A stretch of DNA of 64,000 nt from DATARH01 sp035550515 (GTDB taxonomy: Bacteria; Pseudomonadota; Alphaproteobacteria; ATCC43930; CGMCC-115725): NCBI GenBank assembly GCA_035550515.1, contig DASZOZ010000031.1, forward strand, positions 1 to 64,000, read 5' to 3'. The notes below the pieces were generated by a model. That model was not told the DNA's origin, did not search any database, and was given only the letters and a program-made list of their open reading frames with translations. Shown here piece by piece: positions 33,673 to 41,150 of this stretch (position 1 is its first letter; the number at the start of each line of letters is the position of its first letter). A program made the position numbers and the translations under genes.

Positions 33673-34737
33673 ATGTTGAACCAAGAGCAATGCTGGGAAG
33701 CGGTCCGCACGCACGACGCGTCGCAGGACGGGCAGTGGGTCTATTCGGTCAAGACGACGGGCGTCTATTGCCGGCCGGGCTGCGCCTCGCGCCAGCCGCT
33801 GCGCCAGAACGTCGCCTTTTACCGGACCGGCGAGGAGGCCGAAGCGGCGGGGTTCCGCCCGTGCAAGCGCTGCCGCCCGAACGAGGGCTCACCGGCCCGG
33901 CGCCATGTCGCGGCGGTCGAGCGCGCCTGCGCGCTGATCCGCAGCCGGGAGACGCTGCCGAGCCTCGACGAGCTGGCCGGCGCGGCGGGGATCAGCCGCT
34001 ATCACTTCCACCGCGTCTTCAAGCAGATCACCGGCGCGACGCCGCGCGAATGGGGCAAGGCGCATCGCCTCGACCGCTTTGCGGCGCGGCTCGAAGCCGG
34101 TGAGCCGGTCGCCGAGGCGGTGTACGCCGCCGGTTTCGGCGCCAGCTCGCGGGCTTACGCGGCGGCGCCGACGGGGCTCGGCATGACACCGGCGGCGCGC
34201 CGCCACGGCGGACGCGGCGAGACCATCCGCTTCACCACCGTGAAGACTGCGATCGGCTGGGCGCTGGTGGCGGCGACCGAGCGCGGCATCTGCATGACCG
34301 CGCTCGGCGACGAGAAGGCGCCGCTCGAAGCGGAACTGCGGCGGCGCTTTCCGGCGGCGCTGATCTGGCCGGCGGACGACAAGCTCAGGCGCTGGGCGGA
34401 GCGCATCGTCCATTTCGTGACCGACCCCGCCGAGCAGCCCGACCTGCCGCTCGACATCCGCGGCACCGCGTTCCAGGCGCGCGTCTGGCGGGCGCTGCAA
34501 AAGGTGCCGCCCGGCAAGACCGCGACCTATACCGAGATCGCCGCGGCGCTCGGCCAGCCGAAAGCGGTGCGCGCGGTCGCCGCCGCCTGCGCCGCCAACA
34601 AGCTGGCGCTGCTGGTGCCGTGCCACCGCATCGTCCGCCGCGACGGCGACCTCGCCGGCTATCGCTGGGGCCTCGAACGCAAGCAGAAGCTGCTGGCGAC
34701 CGAGCGCGCCGCGATGACCGCCGATGCCGCCGAGTAG
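33673..34737 (+). CDS. ada: Ada: methylphosphotriester-DNA methyltransferase, AraC regulator and O6-methylguanine methyltransferase
   Basis: 354 residues. The N-terminal zinc/methyl-acceptor domain has four Cys (GVYCRPGCASR and FRPCKRC), of which the first accepts methyl from phosphotriesters. An AraC-type helix-turn-helix follows (SLDELAGAAGISRYHFHRVFKQITGATP), then the C-terminal DNA methyltransferase with PCHRIV (catalytic Cys) and GYRWGLERKQKLL. It repairs alkylated DNA and, once methylated, activates its own regulon. GAGGAG lies seven bases before ATG 33673, which I prefer to ATG 33649. It overlaps the 2OG-oxygenase gene, a natural alkylation-repair pair. Confidence 0.94.
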   Translation: MLNQEQCWEAVRTHDASQDGQWVYSVKTTGVYCRPGCASRQPLRQNVAFYRTGEEAEAAGFRPCKRCRPNEGSPARRHVAAVERACALIRSRETLPSLDELAGAAGISRYHFHRVFKQITGATPREWGKAHRLDRFAARLEAGEPVAEAVYAAGFGASSRAYAAAPTGLGMTPAARRHGGRGETIRFTTVKTAIGWALVAATERGICMTALGDEKAPLEAELRRRFPAALIWPADDKLRRWAERIVHFVTDPAEQPDLPLDIRGTAFQARVWRALQKVPPGKTATYTEIAAALGQPKAVRAVAAACAANKLALLVPCHRIVRRDGDLAGYRWGLERKQKLLATERAAMTADAAE

Positions 34738-35485
34738 GCCCCTCATCCACCCCGCCGCCCTCTCCCGCAGTGCGGGAGAGGGTGCCGAGGCGCCGGCGGT
34801 CGGGCCGCTGGCCGACGACCTCGCCGCAAGCCTCGACCGTGACGGCTACGCGGTGCTGCCGGGTTTGCTCGGCGCCGCGCAATGCCGGGACCTTGTCGCC
34901 CTCTATGGCGAGCGCGAGCGGTTTCGCAGCCGTGTCGTCATGGCCCGGCACGGTTACGGGCAGGGCGAGTATCAATATCTCGCCTACCCGCTGCCGCCGG
35001 TCGTGGCCGCGCTGCGGGAGGGGCTTTACCCGCGGGTCGCGCCGATTGCCGACGATTGGCAGCGGCGTCTCGGGCGCGCGGCGAAATTTCCCGCGACGCT
35101 CGACGCTTACACGGCGCGCTGTCACGCGGCGGGGCAGTCGCGGCCGACGCCGCTGATCCTCAAATACGGGCCGGGCGACTACAACTGCCTGCATCAGGAC
35201 CTCTACGGCGAGCTGGTCTTTCCGCTGCAGGCGACGGTGCTGCTGTCGCGGCCGGGCGAGGATTTCACCGGCGGCGAATTCCTCCTCATCGAGCAGCGCC
35301 CGCGCCGCCAATCGCGCGGCGAGGTGGTGCCGCTGCGCCAAGGCGACGCGGTGGTCTTTCCCGTGAACCACCGGCCGGTCGCCGGTGCCCGCGGCTACTA
35401 CCGCGCGACGATGCGGCACGGCGTCAGCCGGCTGCATTCCGGCCGACGCTTCACGCTCGGCGTCATCTTTCACGACGCGGCATGA
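34724..35485 (+). CDS. 2-oxoglutarate/Fe(II) oxygenase with a repeat-derived N-terminus
   Basis: 253 residues. Fe(II) ligands are visible: H157 and D159 (NCLHQDLYGE), H232 or H238 (MRHGVSRLHSGRR); the Arg that binds 2-oxoglutarate is at 241-242. It overlaps ada by 14 bases, so a role in oxidative repair of alkylated bases is an inference from context. The first ~25 codons (LIHPAALSRSAGEGAEAP) derive from an intergenic palindrome (34758-34782), so the true start could be different, but no better one exists downstream. Confidence 0.83.
   Translation: MPPSRPLIHPAALSRSAGEGAEAPAVGPLADDLAASLDRDGYAVLPGLLGAAQCRDLVALYGERERFRSRVVMARHGYGQGEYQYLAYPLPPVVAALREGLYPRVAPIADDWQRRLGRAAKFPATLDAYTARCHAAGQSRPTPLILKYGPGDYNCLHQDLYGELVFPLQATVLLSRPGEDFTGGEFLLIEQRPRRQSRGEVVPLRQGDAVVFPVNHRPVAGARGYYRATMRHGVSRLHSGRRFTLGVIFHDAA
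34758..34782. repeat. Palindrome CCCTCTCCCGC-AGT-GCGGGAGAGGG inside a coding N-terminus
   Basis: Two perfect 11-base arms with a three-base loop. Together with the preceding CCTCATCCACCCC it is a well-known type of alphaproteobacterial intergenic repeat, here read as the N-terminus of the 2OG oxygenase. Confidence 0.75.
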
Positions 35486-35500
35486 CCGGCCCGGTCTCGA

Positions 35501-35529
35501 TTTACAATCCCGACGGTCGGCACTATCAA
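35501..35529 (+). promoter_or_regulatory. Promoter and operator of the DUF433/DUF5615 module
   Basis: TTTACA (35501-35506) and TATCAA (35524-35529) are exactly 17 bases apart. The spacer contains the inverted repeat CCGAC-G-GTCGG (35510-35520), a natural repressor site. Transcription would begin around 35535-35536, only three or four bases before ATG 35539, and there is no Shine-Dalgarno, so the antitoxin mRNA is nearly leaderless. Confidence 0.6.
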
Positions 35530-35538
35530 TGCTGCCTT

Positions 35539-35766
35539 ATGGCAACACCCGAGCCGATCATCCACAGCGACCCGGAAATCCTGGGCGGGACACCCGTTTT
35601 TGTCGGGACGCGCGTGCCGCTACGTAATTTGCTTGATTACCTCGAAGGCGGGTACACGCTCGACCAGTTCCTTGACGAGTTTCCCTCAGTGACCCGCGAA
35701 CGGGCGGTAGCCGCGCTTGAAGCGGCGTGTGAGATGCTAGCGGCGCATGCTCATTCTGTTGGATGA
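35539..35766 (+). CDS. DUF433 family antitoxin-like protein
   Basis: 75 residues. IIHSDPEILGGTPVFVGTRVPLRNLLDYLEGGYTLDQFLDEFPSVTRERAVAALE is the DUF433 helix-turn-helix fold, often an antitoxin or regulator paired with a PIN-like partner. I chose ATG 35539 because it begins the family motif and lies right after the promoter; the frame is open far upstream inside the oxygenase gene. Its end overlaps the DUF5615 gene by 20 bases. Confidence 0.88.
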   Translation: MATPEPIIHSDPEILGGTPVFVGTRVPLRNLLDYLEGGYTLDQFLDEFPSVTRERAVAALEAACEMLAAHAHSVG

Positions 35767-36073
35767 GCAGCTACCGCGAGGTTTGACCCGGCACTTGTCG
35801 CCGCATCAGGTGCGGACAGTTCAGCAAAGCGGCTGGGCCGGATTGCGAAACGGCGCGTTGCTACGACATGCGGCCGCCGTCGGGTTTGAGGTTTTCGTCA
35901 CAGCGGACCGGAACCTGACCTATCAGCAAAACCTCGGCGGATCGCCGTTACGGATTGTCGTTCTCGGCGCGCGCAGCAACAAATTTGCCGACCTGTTGCC
36001 CCTGGTGCCAGCTGTGCTGCTCGCGATCGAAGAGGCCCGACCCGGCGAAATCCGCCGGGTCGGCATGACCTGA
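35747..36073 (+). CDS. DUF5615 PIN-like toxin
   Basis: 108 residues. LILLDEQLPRGLTRHL and VFVTADRNLTYQQNL are the acidic motifs of the DUF5615 PIN-like superfamily. It pairs with DUF433 in many genomes as a putative type II toxin-antitoxin module. An RNase function is expected from the fold but is not proven. The gene is convergent with the carboxymuconolactone decarboxylase-family gene, three bases between. Confidence 0.87.
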   Translation: MLILLDEQLPRGLTRHLSPHQVRTVQQSGWAGLRNGALLRHAAAVGFEVFVTADRNLTYQQNLGGSPLRIVVLGARSNKFADLLPLVPAVLLAIEEARPGEIRRVGMT

Positions 36074-36076
36074 GGT

Positions 36077-36400
36077 TTACCGCGCCGCGAACACCTCCTT
36101 CGCGAGGCGCGCCGCGGTCATCGCGGTCGGCCAGCCGGAATAGAAGGCGAGATGGGTGATCAACTCGGCGATCTCGTCCTTGGTGCAGCCGTTGTCGAGC
36201 GCGCGGGCGAGATGGCCGCGCAATTGCTCGTCTCGGCCCATCACCATCAGCGCGCCGCAGACGATGAGGCTGCGGTCGCGCTTGGACAGATGTGGGCCTT
36301 CCCAGATCTGGCCGTAGATCAGCGTGTCGGCGATCTCGGCGAGCTTGGGCACAGTGCCGCGGATCGCTTCACGGGCGGGTGAACTTTGCGTTTGCGCCAT
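36077..36400 (-). CDS. Carboxymuconolactone decarboxylase/AhpD-family protein
   Basis: 107 residues. GPHLSKRDRSLIVCGALMVMGRDEQLRGHLARALDNGCTKDEIAELITHLAFYSGWPTAM is the CMD family core; it lacks a CxxC redox motif, so the decarboxylase or lyase-like branch is likelier than AhpD. AGGAGGAAATC precedes ATG 36400. It is divergent from the ketopantoate-reductase-like gene. Confidence 0.9.
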   Translation of the reverse strand: MAQTQSSPAREAIRGTVPKLAEIADTLIYGQIWEGPHLSKRDRSLIVCGALMVMGRDEQLRGHLARALDNGCTKDEIAELITHLAFYSGWPTAMTAARLAKEVFAAR

Positions 36401-36464
36401 GATTTCCTCCTGCATCAACGAGGCGTTCACCCTAGAGCAAGCGGCGCGGGAGCGGGAGGAGAGG

Positions 36465-37388
36465 ATGCGCATCGCGATTGTCGGGGCCGGCGGGATCGGC
36501 TGCATTTACGGTGCGGCGCTGGCCCAGGCGGGCGCCGACGTCACGTTTATCGCGCGCGGCGCGCACCTCGCGGCGATGCAGGCCAACGGTCTCAAGATCG
36601 AAGGCGACCGCGGCGCGACCCACCTGCCGCGCGTGCAGGCGACCGACGATCCCGCCGCCGTCGGCGCGGTGGACTACGCCATTTTCTGCGTCAAGCTCTG
36701 GGATGTCGAAAGCGCCGGCGCAGCGATCAAGCCGCTGGTCGGTCCGCGCACCGCGGTCATCCCGCAGCAGAACGGCGTCGATGCGCATGAGCGGCTGATC
36801 CCGATCCTCGGCCGCGACGCGGTGATGGCCGGCACCGCCTGGGTCACCGGCTCGATCGTCGCGCCGGGCGTCGTGCGCCAGACCGGGACGTATCAGCGGC
36901 TGATCTTCGGCGAGGTCGGCGGCGGCGCGAGCCCGCGCGGCCAAGCGCTCGCCGGGCTCTGCGCCGAGGCCGGCTTCGACGGCGAGCTCTATCCCGACGT
37001 GCTGGTGCCGGTGTGGGAGAAATTCCTCGGCATCGTGCCGCTGTCCAGCGTCAACTCGCTGACCCGCGCGCCGCTCGGCGTCTACCGCGAGGACCCCGAA
37101 TTATGGGCGCTGTGCGAAGGGACGCTGCGCGAGACGATCGCGGTCGGCCGCGCCGAGGGGGTGCCGCTGGCCGACGACGTGTTCGACAGGGTCGTCGCCC
37201 AGCTCCGCTCGATGCCGCCCTACCACATGACCTCGATGTGCAACGACCTCTTGCGCGGCAACCGCATCGAGCTGCCCTGGTTCGCCGGCAAGGTCGTCGA
37301 GCTGGGCCGCAAGCACGGCATCCCGACCCCGACCTGCAGCCTCGCCTACGCGGCGCTCAAGCCGCATGTGAACGGCCCGGCGGTCTGA
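36465..37388 (+). CDS. Ketopantoate reductase family (PanE/ApbA) protein
   Basis: 307 residues. RIAIVGAGGIGCIYGAALAQAG carries the NADPH-binding GxGxxG; FCVKLWDVESAG carries the catalytic Lys region; the C-terminal helical domain includes the conserved Ser-rich HMTSMCNDLLRGNRIE. It may reduce ketopantoate for pantothenate/CoA synthesis, but many paralogues reduce other oxoacids, so I give no symbol. GGGAGGAGAGG fixes ATG 36465. Confidence 0.87.
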   Translation: MRIAIVGAGGIGCIYGAALAQAGADVTFIARGAHLAAMQANGLKIEGDRGATHLPRVQATDDPAAVGAVDYAIFCVKLWDVESAGAAIKPLVGPRTAVIPQQNGVDAHERLIPILGRDAVMAGTAWVTGSIVAPGVVRQTGTYQRLIFGEVGGGASPRGQALAGLCAEAGFDGELYPDVLVPVWEKFLGIVPLSSVNSLTRAPLGVYREDPELWALCEGTLRETIAVGRAEGVPLADDVFDRVVAQLRSMPPYHMTSMCNDLLRGNRIELPWFAGKVVELGRKHGIPTPTCSLAYAALKPHVNGPAV

Positions 37389-37399
37389 CGCGTCCGTGC

Positions 37400-37526
37400 G
37401 TCATTCCGGGGCGGCCCGCAGGGCCGAAACACGGGCTGATCCAAGTGTCGGTGGCGCTGGAACGCGCCTTTCCAGGTCCGTGTGCATGGGTTCCGGGTTC
37501 ATCGCTGCGCGATGCCCCGGAATGAC
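37400..37526. repeat. Palindromic dispersed repeat, copy 3
   Basis: Ends GTCATTCCGGGGC (37400-37412) and GCCCCGGAATGAC (37514-37526). It shares with copy 1 the GGCGGCCCGCAGG opening and TCCAGGTCCGTG middle, and with copy 2 the GTTCATCGCTGCGCGAT right arm. It again lies between convergent genes. Confidence 0.88.
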
Positions 37527-37547
37527 GCACGCGCGCGTATCCGGGCG

Positions 37548-39101
37548 CTACGGCGCGGGCGGGTGCCATACCACGTCGTCGTCGAGCGGGATCACCGGGC
37601 GGGGCAGGCGGTGCCAGGTGAAATTCTTCAGCATCGGCGAGGTCAGGCCGGGGAGGTCGACCTCGACGATCCGGTCATGGTCGAAGAATTCGTCGAACCC
37701 GCCGCGGAAATGGCCGCGCGATTTGACCACGACGATGCGCGCCTTGGCGAGGTCGAGCCCCATCATCTCGAAAAACACCGGGTCGGCGCATTGCCGGCGC
37801 TTTGACACCACGACCACGGTGATGCCGCCGAGTTGCAGCGCGGCGCACTTCCCCATGCCGAGGCTCATCCCGGCATAGATGCCGCGCCGCCCGACGCATT
37901 CGCCGTCATGCAGCGCCACGACCCGCGCCGGCGCGGTCCACGGCTCGGAGAAGCTGGTGTCCTCGTCGCGGTTGAAACGCGCCGCGAAATTGTAGTGCAG
38001 GCCGTAGGAATGCGCCTCGGCGGCGAGCGCCGGGTCGTAGATGATGCCGACATAGGCGCCCTCGACCCCGGCCTCGTGGAGCGCTTTCAGCAGGTACATC
38101 GTGTTGCCGCGTCCGCCGCCGCCGGGATTGTCGGCGACGTCGGCAAAGCACAGCGCCGGCAGCGCCGGGTCGTTCGACACCGCTGCCGCCTTCGCCACCG
38201 CGTCGTCGAGCGGCGTCAGCTTCGGGTAGAAGCGCGCCCGGTTGTCCCAGCCGAATTGGGCCACCTCGCGGGCGGTCGCTTCGGCCGCGCGCGAGTTGCG
38301 CCGGTCGCGCCGCGCCGTCACCACCACGGCGATGCCGTTCTTCGCCGTGTCGGAGAAGGCGAACCCGCCCATCACCGACACGTTCATGATCTCGGGCTTA
38401 TCGCCAGGCTTGTCGCCGGCGCCGATCTTGCTCTGGCCGAAATCGATCATGTCGGCATAGGGACCGGCGGCGGTCAGCATCGTCACCGTCGGCGGCACGA
38501 TCGGCAGGCGCACAAAGGCGGTCTCGGTCCTGGTCCCGGCGAGCAGCTCGCGGATCGTCTGCGCCGCTTCGATGCCGCGCTCGCGCATGTCCATATGCGG
38601 GTTGGTGCGATAGCCGATAAAGGCGTCGACCGACGAGACCATGCGGTCGGAGACGTTGGCATGCAGGTCGAGCGTCGCGGCGACCGGCACATCCGGGCCG
38701 ACGAGGCGGCGCACCATGGCGAACAGGGCGCCGTCCGGGTCGTCGTCCTCGGTGGTGATGCCGGCGCCGTGCTCGCAGATGTAAACCGCGTCGACCGGCA
38801 AGGCCGCGGTGAGCCGGGTCTCGATATCCGCCATCAGCTCGGTGAAGAATTGGTGATCGGCCGGACCGTTCGGCTCGGCGGCGGCAAAGGCGAGCCCGAC
38901 CGGCTGCCACGGCCCCGCCGCATCCATCTCGGTGACGAAACCGGGGATTTCGCCCAGCATGCGCGGCGCCGGCTTGCGGGCCTCCGCCGCGATCTCGTCG
39001 CCGGCGAAATAGGCGAAATGCGCACGCGTCGCGATCGGCGCGAAACGGTTGCACTCGATCGAGAAACCGCAAATGGCGATACGCGGATTGGGCTTGGGCA
39101 T
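37548..39101 (-). CDS. M81 family metallopeptidase (MlrC-like)
   Basis: 517 residues. The metal site expected from MlrC is present: D145 and H147 (ATLDLHANVS) and H169 (NPHMDM), with the same 22-residue spacing as in the characterised microcystin-degrading enzyme. Further motifs are ICEHGAGIT and FADVADNPGGGGRGNT. The family is widespread outside microcystin degraders and probably hydrolyses small peptides or amide-containing metabolites. No signal peptide. It is followed downstream by repeat copy 3. Confidence 0.9.
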   Translation of the reverse strand: MPKPNPRIAICGFSIECNRFAPIATRAHFAYFAGDEIAAEARKPAPRMLGEIPGFVTEMDAAGPWQPVGLAFAAAEPNGPADHQFFTELMADIETRLTAALPVDAVYICEHGAGITTEDDDPDGALFAMVRRLVGPDVPVAATLDLHANVSDRMVSSVDAFIGYRTNPHMDMRERGIEAAQTIRELLAGTRTETAFVRLPIVPPTVTMLTAAGPYADMIDFGQSKIGAGDKPGDKPEIMNVSVMGGFAFSDTAKNGIAVVVTARRDRRNSRAAEATAREVAQFGWDNRARFYPKLTPLDDAVAKAAAVSNDPALPALCFADVADNPGGGGRGNTMYLLKALHEAGVEGAYVGIIYDPALAAEAHSYGLHYNFAARFNRDEDTSFSEPWTAPARVVALHDGECVGRRGIYAGMSLGMGKCAALQLGGITVVVVSKRRQCADPVFFEMMGLDLAKARIVVVKSRGHFRGGFDEFFDHDRIVEVDLPGLTSPMLKNFTWHRLPRPVIPLDDDVVWHPPAP

Positions 39102-39179
39102 TGGATGGGGCGCCGGCTGGTAATGCTGCGCGCTATCCTAGCGCGCGTCTCGGCGATGTTGCACCCCCACCCACCTCAT

Positions 39180-39227
39180 CCCTCCCCCGCTGGCGGGGGA
39201 GGGGCAGGCGCGGCGCGGGGGGGGGGG
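39180..39227. repeat. Palindrome and 11-G run between MlrC and LTXXQ genes
   Basis: CCCTCCCCCGC-TG-GCGGGGGAGGG (39180-39203) is a perfect palindrome of the intergenic type also found inside the COG0523 gene (51028-51110). A homopolymer of eleven G (39217-39227) follows, five bases before the LTXXQ stop codon. The G run is prone to slippage and to sequencing error. Confidence 0.75.
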
Positions 39228-39231
39228 AGGC

Positions 39232-39765
39232 TCACCCGCGCCGGAACGGATGGTCGAGCATCGCTTTCTGCTCCGCCGTCAGCGCCTGGTAGAGCGCCTG
39301 CACCGCCGGCTCGGTCTGCTGCAGCGCCTGCAGCCGCGCCTGCAGCATCTGCTGGCGATGGTTCATGCGGTCGATGACGGTGAGCTTGTCGCCCGCGCCG
39401 GCCGCCGAGGGCAGCGCATTGCACAGCTTGCGCTCGCTGTCCTGCGCGCTCTGGCCGGCTGCGACAACCTTGTCCCAGAGCGGCTTCTGGTCGGGCGTCA
39501 GGCCGAGCTTGACGCCCATCGCGGCGACAAACCCGGCGCGCCGGGCAATCCGGTCGACGCAGGCCTGCTGTGGCGACACCTCGCGCGCCCAGCGCTCCCA
39601 GCCGCGATGCATTTTCTCATGGCCGGGACCGGCGGGTCCGTGCGCGCCGCTCGGTTCCGCCCCGGCGGGCCGCGGCGGCGGACTCTGCGACCAGGCGACC
39701 ATCGCCGGCGCGGTCAGGGCCGCGACCGCAATCATCGCGGCACCGGCCAGCGTCGATTTGTTCAT
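39232..39765 (-). CDS. LTXXQ/Spy-like periplasmic protein
   Basis: 177 residues. A signal peptide (MNKSTLAGAAMIAVAALTAPAMVAWS) precedes a Pro/Gly-rich segment and a helical core with two LTxxQ-like motifs (LGLTPDQKPLW near the middle and LTAEQKAMLDHPFRRG at the end). Such proteins act as periplasmic chaperones or metal/stress sensors (Spy/CpxP type). GGGAGAACGGCA precedes ATG 39765. The downstream sequence is a GC palindrome. Confidence 0.85.
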   Translation of the reverse strand: MNKSTLAGAAMIAVAALTAPAMVAWSQSPPPRPAGAEPSGAHGPAGPGHEKMHRGWERWAREVSPQQACVDRIARRAGFVAAMGVKLGLTPDQKPLWDKVVAAGQSAQDSERKLCNALPSAAGAGDKLTVIDRMNHRQQMLQARLQALQQTEPAVQALYQALTAEQKAMLDHPFRRG

Positions 39766-39921
39766 TGCCGTTCTCCCATGTCTGCAAGGCGCTCGCGGGT
39801 GGCCCGATGCCGCCGGACCTTCCGGCAAATCCCCGAACGAGGCATTGTGCATGGGATACGCGCGGGTCCGTCTCCGGCTCCCCTTGCCGGCGGATTAATT
39901 CGCTGAAAGGATTGCCTCGTC

Positions 39922-41145
39922 ATGCCGGAAATCGATGGAGAACGCCTTCTCGGCGACCTCAAGCGGCTCGCCGATTTCGGCCGCTACGAGACCGGCGTTC
40001 ATCGCCCGACCTATTCCGCTGTCGATATCGCCTCGCGCCAGTGGCTCGCCGACAAGTTCGCCGAGGCGGGGCTCGACCCAGTCATCGACGGCATCGGCAA
40101 TGTCTTTGGCCGCGCGGAAGGGGTGACGCACCGGCTGCTGGTCGGCTCGCACAGCGAGACCCAGCCGCGCGGCGGCTGGCTCGACGGCGCGCTCGGCGTC
40201 ATTTACGGGCTTGAACTGGCGCGCGCTTTCGCCGCCGACCCGTCGCTGAAGGGCCTCGGCATCGAGACCGTGGCCTGGGCCGACGAGGAAGGCCATTACG
40301 GCAACATGCTCGGCAGCCGCTCGTTCACCGGCCGGCTGAGCGAAACCGAGATCGCCACCGCGCGGAACCGCGAGGGCGAGACGCTGTGCGACGCGCTGCG
40401 GCGCGCCGGTTATGCCGGCCGGCCGCGCATCGCGGCCGATCCGGACCGCTATCTCGGCTATCTCGAAGCGCATATCGAGCAGGGCGACACGCTCGATTCG
40501 ACCGGCCGCCGGATCGGCGTCGTCGAGGGGATCGTCGGCATCTGGAACTGGCGCGTCGTCTTCTCGGGCCAGCAGAACCATGCCGGCACCACGCAGATGG
40601 CGCGGCGCCGGGATGCCGGCGTGGCGATGGTGCGGCTGGCGGCACAGATCCACGACCGCTTCGCCGCGCTCGCTGCGGCGCGCACGGTGTGGACGATCGG
40701 CCGCATGCTGATCGACCCGAACGCGCCGAGCGTCGTTCCCGGCCGCGCCGAGATGCAGGTGCAGGTGCGCGATGTCGATACCGCGATCCTCGCCCGTTAC
40801 CGTGACGCGCTGCTGGCGATGGTCGCCGACGCCGACCGCGCCGGGCCGTGCACGGTGACGATCGAGGAATTGTCGCAGACCGAGCCGCGGCTGATGGATC
40901 CGGCGTTCGAGGCCGCGATCGAAGCGACGGCGGAGCGCTATGTGCCGGGCGGCCATGTCCGCATGCCGAGCGGCGCCGGCCACGACGCGCAGGTGATCTC
41001 GCACAGGCTGCGCGCCGGGATGATGTTCATCCCCAGCCTCAAGGGGATCAGCCACCACTGGTCGGAAGACACCAGGGAAGACGACATCGTGCTGGGCGCG
41101 CAGGTTTTCGCCGATGCGGCCGCGGCGATATTGAAGGCGGGTTAA
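39922..41145 (+). CDS. Zn-dependent M20 amidohydrolase (N-carbamoyl-amino-acid/allantoate type)
   Basis: 407 residues. Metal ligands: H77 (GSHSET), D88 (GGWLDGALG), E122/E123 (WADEEGHYGNMLGS), His in YLEAHIEQG and His in GISHHWSED. The usual GSHxDT has Glu instead of Asp (GSHSET). The family removes carbamoyl or ureido groups, as beta-ureidopropionase, N-carbamoyl-L-amino-acid hydrolase or allantoate hydrolase do. It precedes an NMT1-like binding protein by five bases, hinting at pyrimidine or hydantoin breakdown. Confidence 0.9.
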   Translation: MPEIDGERLLGDLKRLADFGRYETGVHRPTYSAVDIASRQWLADKFAEAGLDPVIDGIGNVFGRAEGVTHRLLVGSHSETQPRGGWLDGALGVIYGLELARAFAADPSLKGLGIETVAWADEEGHYGNMLGSRSFTGRLSETEIATARNREGETLCDALRRAGYAGRPRIAADPDRYLGYLEAHIEQGDTLDSTGRRIGVVEGIVGIWNWRVVFSGQQNHAGTTQMARRRDAGVAMVRLAAQIHDRFAALAAARTVWTIGRMLIDPNAPSVVPGRAEMQVQVRDVDTAILARYRDALLAMVADADRAGPCTVTIEELSQTEPRLMDPAFEAAIEATAERYVPGGHVRMPSGAGHDAQVISHRLRAGMMFIPSLKGISHHWSEDTREDDIVLGAQVFADAAAAILKAG

Positions 41146-41150
41146 AGTCG

